Origin: Nautilus pompilius
Lineage: Eukaryota > Mollusca > Cephalopoda > Nautilida > Nautilidae
Reading direction: 5' to 3'
Length of the DNA stretch: 64,000 nt
NCBI GenBank assembly: GCA_018389105.1
Contig: JACATO010000985.1
Location: 402,001 to 466,000 of the forward strand
The translations under genes and the position numbers were made by a program. Of this stretch, positions 46,542-55,583 are shown in pieces; the first letter of the stretch is position 1, and each line of letters begins with the position of its first letter. The notes under the pieces were generated by a model that was not told where the DNA came from, did not search any database, and saw only the letters and a program-made list of their open reading frames with translations.

Positions 46542-49126
46542 CTAATACTTTGAATCCTCATTTGTTGCAGGTAATCTCTGTGACCTCTGCCAAAAGCACC
46601 TTTCTCCAGAATTCCTCCAGTCTTTGTACTTTATGTAAGCAGTCAGGCAGATAACTAATGTGAGGATAAATCCAAGTGCCTAGAAAAAAATTTAAGTAGC
46701 ACTTGGTTTAGTTCTTTAGTCAGAGATTTTTGCAACAAAAATATCTATATGTACAGTGAAGAGTTTTAGAGTGAAAGTGACCAGGGAAACATTGAAAATG
46801 CAACTTTATGAAAACAAACAAACATACACTAACACCCCAAAGGGTTAATATACACTGGCAGTCATAAGTATGAACTCACCAATTAAATAGACCAGGCAGA
46901 AATGAAGATATTTCAATGAAAAGCAATCAGATGAAAAAAATTTTCAAAATTAAACTTTTTTTTAAAACATGTGGATTTTCTAACAAAACATGTACAATAT
47001 AATGTTAATGATTAAAATAATCCAAGTGCAAAATTTGATTTTTCTAAAATAATCTTATAAAGATTTGTTTGTTTAAAATGTATATACTCACTGACGAAAT
47101 TTGAAACCCAACTTTTCCGCAGTGTTGTGAAACAACCATAATTGAAGATATCAGCAAGCAGAATGCATTCACAGCACACCAAATAAATTCCTTTAAAAAA
47201 TTTTTTTTAAATAACAAAATGAATTGCTTCAAATCAGAAAGAAAGAAAAATAAAGATAGATTTTGGGAAAGTTATAAGTTTGTCCCCACATACCACTGTC
47301 AACAAAGTTCAGTTGTTGCCTTTTACCACAGCAAAAAATAATGTTGATATCTATCCAAGTTACAACCATATAATATATATATATCAACAGAGGTAATTCT
47401 AAATTCAGAGAATGAAGACTAGCAGAATTTCTCATATAATATGTAAGTTTGTTTGCTTTTGTATTCAAATTTTAAAAAAACAGTAATTCAAATTTGTAAA
47501 TGGAATTTTAAGCAAGTAAGCTTTACATAACTGTTTGAAGTTAGTGAGTCTATTTTACTTACTGTCATGTGCCAGGCTATACATGGAATTTTTTTATAGA
47601 ATTTAGTAACAAAAAAGAAGTACAACAGCATGTAGGAGATGAAAATGTTCAACATCATGGACATGAAGAACCCATATGGAGATCCATACACCTGGCAGCC
47701 CCAGGAAGGAGTTGCTATTACAGCAATAAACCCAATAAATGCAATAATCTGAAGAGAGATAAAACAAAACACTCAAGCGAATAAAGACATGGTAAAACAA
47801 GGAAGGGGGGTACAATATTACACACAACAAGTTCTTGAAATATTTATTAACTGTACTCTTTCAAATACCATTATCACCACTTACAGTATTTGCAAAATTT
47901 CAGATTTTGAATTAGACAAAGTTCTAAATTGTTATTGTTTTTATCCCTACACAAATATCTCCAGTTATTACTAATTATAAAACAAAAATGCTTCTGATGA
48001 CTGTTATAAAGATCTTTACTACAGTAGATACCTCTGTTGAGCTGTTTTCAAAGCACCAACCTAAAAACATTCCTTCCACATTAGTAAAAATCTAGCCTAT
48101 TTTTTAAATGTTTACTGCTTCCACTATATGGTTTGATAAACAATTCTAAATTTTATATGTAATATAATTATTAAACTATGCATCTAACTGGGAACATTTC
48201 TTATTCGCACACCTACTGATATATGATGTGCCACTCAAAATGTTATCCATTATGACTTCTAAATCCTTTTCTAATAGAACTACAATTTATTCACCTAATT
48301 TCAGACTAAGAACTTGCGTCCTCACCTACCATTTGGGGGTTCCAACCAGGTTCCACGCCCTTTTTGGGTGTGGTCACTGGGAGTCAGCCCTGGTGGGTGG
48401 GGGTGCTTCCGCTGTGAATGGGTCCACAGTTGGAAAGTCCTCCACTCGAAAGTGGGGTGGCCAGGGACGCTTTTTGCCCTCAGCCCACCATCTGGCTGGG
48501 AAGGTTAGGCATTCGTTCAGTCCGCAATACGGTCTGAACACGCTGAGGCTTCCTCCCTGAGGGTTTTGGCTGGGGAAGCAATCACTCGATGGAAGTTTCT
48601 TTCTGCTTGGTTATTGCCCCCATTCTACGGGATGTCATGGCATTCCGGCCTCCTTGGGACCAGGCTTGGTATGTCTGGTCTCAATAGTGGAGGCATAAGG
48701 CCTTCACACAAGGGTTACGGGCTGACATCCATCTCTAACAGGAGTTTTTCAAACTCCATTAGACTTCGGCCTACTAACAGGAACTTTCGTTCCGCCAAAG
48801 TTTTGGCCTCCAAACCCACTCCTTTCTCTTCAGACATGCACACACAACCAAATTACATGCACATACACAAGCCCACACCACCAAAAAAAAAAAAAAAGTT
48901 AGCACTTGGAAAGATTTAATATGTTAGTAAAAAGAAATATTCTATATTCCATAACCTATGCTGTGTTGTAACTTACTATTTTTGTTGCTTTCAATATTCC
49001 AATGGTACTTGTAGCATAATTCTTGTGAAAAGGTAAGTGCACACACAAGCAGTTTAGGGTTCGCATTTCAGGATCTTCGTTTGTTGCTTCTTCATAGGAA
49101 GGTGGGTATTCTTGTACCACTGCCAT
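46542..49126 (-). CDS. CMTM-like MARVEL-domain tetraspan membrane protein
   Basis: Four coding exons join in phase: 49126-48977, 47748-47563, 47190-47092 and 46679-46542. They give 190 aa. Four hydrophobic segments fit the MARVEL fold: about residues 41-64, 77-98, 113-134 and 146-166. The block FYKKIPCIAWHMTEFIWCAV resembles the IxW(P/N)LTE/D region before the third span of CMTM proteins. MARVEL proteins organise membrane traffic and junctions; no specific role can be assigned. The cytosolic N-terminus has a PPSY motif (residues 8-11), a potential WW-domain ligand. The chosen ATG has A at -3. The frame is open upstream to the splice acceptor, so a longer N-terminus is possible. An ATG exon at 51515-51462 ends at a good donor but is one phase out, so it is either 5' UTR or needs another exon. 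CMTM7/8-like is my best guess. Confidence 0.85.
46848..46912. mobile_element. Possible solitary Tc1-like terminal repeat
   Basis: TACACTGGCAGTCATAAGTA, then TGAACTCACC, resembles the TACAGTGxCTTGCxAAAGTATTCAxxCC ends of Tc1-like elements. No partner end was found. It lies in an intron of the MARVEL gene. Confidence 0.3.
48310..48898 (+). mobile_element. GC-rich insertion with poly(A) tail in an intron of the MARVEL gene
   Basis: About 570 bp of distinctly GC-rich sequence in AT-rich intron DNA, ending with (CACA)-rich sequence and A15 at 48883-48897. This architecture fits a retroposed copy, either a non-LTR element 3' end or a processed transcript. Two plus-strand ORFs inside it (48228-48560 and 48566-48919) are not recognised. 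No target duplication could be seen. Confidence 0.45.
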
Positions 49127-50069
49127 TTCTAACTTGTTATTGACCCCTTTTTCATCAAGTCTAAAAAATAGTAAAACATTGTTAACAAGTATACCCGAAC
49201 AGATTTTTAAAGGGAATATCAAGGAATATAGAGCATGGAAGTTGATTTTGATTAATTTACCTGATTTAATTATTAAATTAGTTTATATAGTTGTTATTAT
49301 AATTTTATCTAATTCTTTAAATTTCAAGTGTTTTTTTCTTTTTTTTTTATCCACATAAAATAGCTACTGAAGAAATGGCACAAATGACAGGTGGCTCTTA
49401 GAGAAAACAAGGCATATCTACCTAATTAAAAACATTTCCTGAAGTTACTCCTTTACAGAAACTTCTCAAGTCTATTCCAATGGAAGAACTCCAAAGGTAG
49501 TCAGTGTTATTTTTTTCCCCCCAAGTGAATGCTGAGGTTGAAAAAGTCATGTTAGTTTTGCTATTGATGCCAACTTAATGATTTTATTCACATTTTCAAG
49601 AAAACTTGAGAAAAGCAATGTTCCTACTAACTTTACTGAAGCTGCTAATTCCTGCAATAACACTGTGATAATCAAGGCAGCACAAAGCAATTTTGCCAGC
49701 TATTCTCACTAAAGGATGCTATTTCCACTTAAGGCAGACCAATATACAAAATTCAGATTGTGAGTTAACAAATAGCTTTGATAGAGGGACATTACAAAGA
49801 CAAACTCTCTGCTAGAGAGAAAAACTACATCAGCCGGAATAGTGTAGTGAAGAAATCACTATTTCAGCCATCCTGATTGGCAAAGAATTTGGATTTTTCT
49901 AATGCAGTACATGTTCTTTTGACTATTAACAATGATGTTTGCATTTGGAAGCTTTATCATGAGAGATCATATTGCACCATTAATACCAGAACATATTTAG
50001 AGAGTTATTAATACTAGTAACCATAGATTCATTTTTTTGCTTCAAGGTCATGTGTAAATTTTCTGCATA

Positions 50070-50750
50070 TAACCATAATTACATCGGCAATACATTAGTT
50101 GTATTTTTGTCAGACAATAATGCTAAAATGTTTTTGGACTGGTTAAAGCATGCTAACTTCAGTTTTACTTTGGAGACAGAAATTAATGGCAAACTACCAT
50201 TTCTAGATACTAAATAATAGAATGAACCCAGACACTGCAAATATTAATATATATCAAAAACCTATTTTTACTGGTTTATTCATGTAGTCCTCTTTTCGCC
50301 CCACTTTTATTTGAAAACAATATTGTTTCCATCTTGACTTTTAGTTAGCATTTAAAATTTGCTCACATTAAATTTGATGAACACAAAGCTGAGAATCTTT
50401 TGAATGGACTTTCGTCTGCATATGTAAAGATTTTATTAATAAAATGTTCCACTGTGAATCTGTGATTCAAGATTTAACTAAATATACAATGCATCTGACT
50501 ATTCCACATCTGAGTCATCAGTTTGAAATCGAAAACACCTGACTAAATTACCTCAAAATCATTTTCCCAAATCACTTTTAATTTTGGTTTCTATACAAGT
50601 TCCTGAATTTGAAACTTTTTTTTTTCCATTTAAAGGCTGAATAGCACATCTGACAAATCACACATTATAGATAAAATTAATTGTAGGAATTATAGTTCTG
50701 TACACACAGGAAAAGCGATATTCAAGAGTAACTTGCAAATGGTTTTTCCG
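50070..50750 (+). mobile_element. Penelope-like reverse transcriptase relic
   Basis: The plus-strand translation gives YIGNTLVVFLSDNNAKMFLD, then WLKHANFSFTLETEINGKLP, then FLDTK. This matches the Penelope-like pattern of a YVDDT catalytic box followed by FTxExExNxxLPFLD. Downstream, after a stop, IYQKPIFTGLF matches the YRKPTFTGLY block. Later pieces, including IPHLSHQFE, follow in order with frameshifts. The catalytic DD of YVDD is replaced by GN, and stops occur, so it is inactive. It lies upstream of the MARVEL gene's coding exons in antisense orientation. Confidence 0.75.
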
Positions 50751-51099
50751 AGGATGAAGATTTGGATTCACTAAATCATACTGCTATTCTATGAGTTTGG
50801 TTTGGATAATAGATAGAGGTTTTGACCAGGTCCTGTACTGATTTTAAATTAAGAATATGAATAGAGATTTCAAAACACTTTAAAAAGGGAGGAGAGAGAA
50901 AAGTGAACGAAAGTCAGCCAGAGGATGACTAGCAGAAGTAAAATATCCAGGTACGCAGTTAACAAAGTCCAAGACCACTTTGGAGTTAAAGATCTGGTAG
51001 AGAGAGAGAGAGAGATTAGGGAAAGGGAAGATCGTTGATAAACCCGTATGCAGAGTTAACTTACTACTATACACTAATGAAGTAATGGATGATAACCGT

Positions 51100-51950
51100 A
51101 TGACAGGGCGTGGACGATAGCGGCCCGGGGGTGGATCTAGCAATACGCGGCACCTGTGGCACAGTTTCCCTGTTATTAATCAACTGCCGTTTTTGTTTTT
51201 AAAAAGAGGAAAGAAAACAATACTCAGAATCAGAGAGAAAGGTTCCGTGTTTGTCCTAATCCGTGGGGTGGGGTGGGGTGCATTCCAATGAGAGAGGTAG
51301 CATCATCATCACGAAGGCCGGCCGCCCCTCGTTTATCTCGCCGCCCTCCCACCAGCCCAGCCTCCCTCCAAACCGCCTACTACTGGGTTGATGCAAGTCG
51401 GAGCGGGCAGACGGTAAGGCAAGGCAGGTCTTGAACAGAAAGAACCAAATCCTCGAGTTACCTGGTGAGACTGGCCTGCTCGATTGTAATGGTCGCTAGA
51501 CCTTGACCTTGCCATCAGACCCTTTTTTTTTTTTTATAAAAGTGCCTAGGAACTCTGAAAAGTGCGGGCGGGGGGGGAGGACATTTTTATTTTAAAAAAA
51601 TAAGAAAAGGTTTTACCCTATTTTTTAAAAAAAAAAAAGGAAAAAATACCCGTCAGTATTTATTCGCTCGCTTCGCCTTTAGCCGACCCGCGGCGGCGTC
51701 TTGGCCGATGTCGAAACGAGGCCGCGTTCCATCACCCACCATTTTCGCTTTCGTCCGCCATTTTTCCTACCCCTTCATCTCTGCTCTCTTCCGCGATTTC
51801 CCTCGTCGAAAACGAAGGGATGCTTGTAGGCGTCTGATTCGCCGCGATCCTCCACCACCCCTTCTTTCGGTGACTTTATATATAGCATCGCATCTGCTCT
51901 CCAAGTCCCCCCCCCCACCCCGCCGGTGAGACGTGACCAGATACAGCAGC
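51100..51950. promoter_or_regulatory. CpG-rich region, likely promoter/5' exon of the MARVEL-domain gene
   Basis: A CpG-rich island with a minus-strand ATG exon candidate (51515-51462) ending in CAG|GTAACT. It lies about 2.3 kb upstream of the first certain coding exon. (GA)n at 51000-51015 and G- and A-runs at 51570-51640 flank the island. Confidence 0.45.
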
Positions 51951-52205
51951 AGCAGGGGGGACGGATAGAAATAATACAGTTTCGTTCTAAGTACTTGTTT
52001 CGAAACAACTGGGATGGTTAGCTTCAGAACGGACCGAAGTACCTAGAGGAATTTAAGAAAAAATAACCATCCACCATTGCGATGCTTTGTTTCAGATAGG
52101 CTCAATGCTGCATCTTTGTGTAGTCTCTAATAAGAATCCAGTGTTGTGGCTGTTTTGCATTTATACAAGGCAGCAGAGGGTTTTATTCTCATGCATACAG
52201 CAATC

Positions 52206-52487
52206 TCAGGTGCAAAAATGCCTCAAGACTACCACAACAGACGATTCTTTAAACTGAAGTGATGTATCTGTCACCATGCCATCTCTGGTAAGGAACAGGT
52301 AGCGCACACTAAACAGAATCAGTTGGGACTGCTGCACCACATCTGCAAGAGCGAGTCTAGATATAGCAAGAGGTTTCTTCGAGTTGCTTGCATTCTGGAG
52401 GGAAAGTCCTGAAGATGGTTGTGCAGATCTGCCAACTAATTTATAAACATTAAGCTTTTCTCTACCACTAAATCCAGCCTTTGCCAT
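52206..52487 (-). CDS. Unrecognised 93-codon ORF
   Basis: Starts MAKAGFSGREKLNVYKLVGR, stays open for 93 codons, and has an even, non-repetitive amino-acid composition. No domain is recognised. There are no obvious splice sites, and it is flanked by AT-rich sequence and the MARVEL gene's island. It could be a lone exon, a retroposed fragment or chance. Confidence 0.25.
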   Translation of the reverse strand: MAKAGFSGREKLNVYKLVGRSAQPSSGLSLQNASNSKKPLAISRLALADVVQQSQLILFSVRYLFLTRDGMVTDTSLQFKESSVVVVLRHFCT

Positions 52488-52499
52488 TCTCAATAGAAT

Positions 52500-53203
52500 A
52501 GGACATTAAAATGGGTGTTTGGTGCTCTGATCCCAGTCCATCTACACAAAGAATTATTTGGTCTTTACCACATCCTAGCAACACGCAGACCAAAATGTTG
52601 TAAAGAATAAGTTAACCACTAAAGCTTTAATTTTGTCACTGCTCAAATTATGCTAACATTTCACCAAACATATTTTTAGATATATAATTTTTAAAAATGT
52701 GCATATTACTACAATTTTCATTATTTTTATGAATACTCACTCAAAATATTGTGAAAACAGTTGTAGTGCAAATTACTGTCTTCTATGGAATGCAAAAATG
52801 TTTTAGAATTTGAGTGCATTTGTGATTCTGGAGAATGTCAAATATGTGCAGTCAATGTATTCGTCTAATTCATTTTGATGAACTGTACAATAATGGCTTG
52901 TTTTTCCATATTAGATTATTTCCAGATTGCTTCACTTTTACTTATGTTCTTAATCATTACACTGCTTCTTTTATCCCATGGCTATATTTCTTAGCTAATT
53001 TAACAAGCAACAGAACAGATTTGAAAACATCTCCAGATAAAACTGTTTTAGCATTACTGTTACTCATCACAATTTTTTTTTCCTTTTAGTATGTCTAACA
53101 TTCCAGTTAAGTAGATAGACATTTTTGTTTTGTTTTTACCTTTTAAACTTAAAAAAAAAACAAAAAAAAACAGCCATTTAACTGCCGTAGCAAGAGACTT
53201 ATA
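52500..53203. other. AT-rich intergenic DNA
   Basis: Nothing supported. The ORF at 52835-53089 is low-information, and A-runs occur at 53151-53170. Confidence 0.4.
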
Positions 53204-53675
53204 ACACTGGTCAACACAATATTTTTGGCAGGAAAAGTGAGACTGGTTTCTGGGGTTTTCAAGGGCGCTGAATCCGAATCTGACATTTGTTTTTTCAAGT
53301 TGGCTCTAGTTTTGGAGATATCACAGGGGGGTCGTTCGTCTGAAATCACCCATTCGCGACCATAACTAAACGTACAAAAAACGGCTAAATAGTGCAAAAA
53401 TGTCAGATATTGATTTTTATGATAATCCAAAACCACAAAGACAGTGTAAAATCTCAATCTAACAAGTTAAGTTAGATATAACATCATTTCATTTATTAAT
53501 AAATGAACACTTTTCATATATTTCGAGAATATACAAAAAATTTGCTAAAAATTTGCTGAATTTTAATTCTCCAAGGGAAAAAAAACATTTACATAATCAG
53601 TTATATATCATAAATTAATGCAAAGCATTATTATACACTAGATTCTTAGTTACAATGAACACACAAAACAATATT

Positions 53676-54238
53676 TTATTCACAAAAGTGAAATTGACGT
53701 TTATACGATTTTCGCTTGTGAGCAACTTTCGGGCAGTCTCTCAAAAGGTTCCAGCAGTAGTCTGCCATCATGTGCTCATCCCATTTGCCTTGATACCTCT
53801 CTTCCATTGTTTTGATGTCTTGATGGAATCTCTCTCCTTGCTCCTCACTGTAATCACCAAGATTACCAGGAAATCTGTCGAGGTGGCTAAACAAGAAATG
53901 AACTTTGATGCTCACATTTGCCCCTAGTTTTTCGTATGCAGTAAGCATCTTACGGACCAATTGCTTGTAATTGTCAGCTTTGTGATTTCCCAAAAAGTTT
54001 GTCACTACATCTGTGAAGGACACCCAAGCATTTAACTCAACCATGTTCATATGATTAGTGAAGTCAGAATCCCTCATGAGCGTTCGAATCTGAGGTCCAT
54101 CGAAGATGCCACCTTTAGCTTTTTCGATGGAAAGACCTGGAAATTGCCTGCATATGTACTTGAAGCAATCCCCATCTTTGTTCAACGCCTTAACAAACTG
54201 CTTCATGAGCCCTAGTTTTATGTGCAAACTGTTTTAAA
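53676..54238 (-). pseudogene. C-terminal part of a multicopy invertebrate transposon-associated protein
   Basis: An open frame of about 187 codons starts at a splice-acceptor-like TTTTAAAACAG and reads LHIKLGLMKQFVKALNKDGD, then FKYICRQFPGLS, GGIFDGPQIRTLMRD, ERFHQDIKTMEERYQGKWDE and HMMADYCWNLLRDCP. From memory this is the end of a protein family found in many copies in arthropods and other invertebrates, whose longer members carry KVLLPPLHIKLGLMKQFV. Everything upstream of that point is absent here. The remaining frame has no stop until the natural end, so decay is recent or the fragment is constrained. The enzymatic function of the family is not known to me. Confidence 0.65.
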
Positions 54239-54266
54239 AACACTACATACATAATAATTATTATGT

Positions 54267-54334
54267 ATTTTCTGATATTATTGAATCATTATAATGATTA
54301 TAATCATTATAATGATTCAATAATATCAGAAAAT
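54267..54334. repeat. Perfect 68-bp palindrome
   Basis: Two 34-bp arms meet between 54300 and 54301 with no spacer; the arm begins ATTTTCTGATATTATTGAAT. It lies immediately beside the truncated 5' end of the ORF in the inverted-repeat unit. Such a sequence can extrude a cruciform. Confidence 0.95.
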
Positions 54335-54671
54335 TATTATTTACTGCTTCTATATTGAAGTATTTCAGGGAGAATTTTAGCAGTTTAGGCTTATTTGAGG
54401 CTATCAATATCTTCTAAACTAGAGCCAATCAGACAAAACCAATGTTATATTCGTAATCAGCGACCTTCAAAACCCCAGAAAACACTCCTAGATGGTCTGC
54501 CAAAGAAAAAAAATAAAAATTTGTTGACCAGTGTAATTCACTACTTTGTCAACCTTGCTTGCTTTAAATTGAATAATCTGCAGTACTTACTGCTAAACTC
54601 AACAGAGAAACAAACGTGGGAAACAAAACCACCTTTGCTGGACATGTGTTTCGGACTGCCTGTTCTAATCC

Positions 54672-54900
54672 AGAGGGTGGCCGATGGCCCAGGGATTAGA
54701 CTACTGGATTGCCGAGGTTTAGAAACAGAATTTGATTCTCAGTCGAAGTCAGCTTGGTTTGGTCTTCCCTGGCATAGTTTCTTATTGCTAATTGCATGGG
54801 TTTCCTCCCACCTCTTAAAATGAAGAATTCTAGTAGGGTTTTCCCCACTGAAGTCAGTGGTGCCAAGCTCCTCGTGGTGAAATATTGGCAACACAAATAG
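54672..54900 (+). mobile_element. tRNA-derived SINE-like element
   Basis: A box A-like GATGGCCCAGGGATTAGAC is followed by a box B-like GAATTTGATTCTCAGTCG. Then come AGCTTGGTTTGG and GGGTTTCCTCC blocks, as in the minus-strand element at 29760-30000. Confidence 0.5.
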
Positions 54901-55583
54901 ATAACCACAGCACTATGCTCCCTCACCAGGGTCATCTCCATTGTAGCGACTGGTGAACACAAAAGCAACAATAATCCAGTAAAAGTTCTATATAAATATG
55001 CAAGGCAATTCAGCAAAAATTCCTACATGAGATTTTTTTTTTAAAGTGTAAATGGTCATTTGATGTTCATAAACCAGTTTTGTGGGATACCTGTTGTGCC
55101 TCACTTAAAGATTAAAGCCTCAAATATTACCAGATGCAGTTTATTGTTATTGAATACAGATTAATTACCAATATAAATAAGCTTCTTTATTAACGCATCT
55201 CCCCCATCTCAAGACAAATTGAAGAAACTACAGCAAACAATACTGAGTAAGTGCTCTCATTTCAAGGAACATTTGGCAATGGGCTAAAATGTCCAACAAA
55301 TGTGTTAAGCATTGTACAAAGAGAGAATTTTAAAAAACAACAACAACAGGTGTCTTTTCAGAACATCATTTTTAACATCCGACAGTACAAAGAAAACCAT
55401 CTTCTGCCTGTACCATTAGGTAGTGTGATAGAATCAAAGTGTGGATGTATATAATAGAATAGAATCAATGTCAAGAAAACAAATTGGTAATGTTGTATAT
55501 TTTCATCAAACCACCAAGCTTTCTTTTACGTGTCATGATTTTGAGAGACCCAGAACATCTGTACAAAATACACCAGGTGCAAA
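54901..55583. other. Intergenic DNA and probable 3' UTR of UBE2C
   Basis: AT-rich with no coding exon. The part adjacent to 55584 would be the UBE2C 3' UTR. Exact polyadenylation site not identified. Confidence 0.4.

Larger units (their letters stand above)
53204..54535. mobile_element. DNA-transposon-like unit with about 125-bp terminal inverted repeats
   Basis: The left end reads ACACTGGTCAACA (53204-53216) and the right end is its exact reverse complement (54523-54535). Inside, the arms align for about 125 bp with gaps near the tips. Shared blocks include TTCTGGGGTTTT, CGCTGA, CGAAT, ACATT and TTGGCTCTAGTTT (left arm to about 53330, right arm from about 54405). Between them lie the 3' part of a transposon-associated ORF (minus strand) and a perfect 68-bp palindrome. 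No certain target duplication is visible: the flanks are ATA on the left and AAT on the right. I infer a non-autonomous derivative of a larger element. Confidence 0.7.

Noticed and set aside
53149-53457. 102-codon minus ORF overlapping the left inverted arm
   Set aside because: It runs from an A-rich tail through the terminal repeat; I could not confirm that it is part of the transposon-associated protein.
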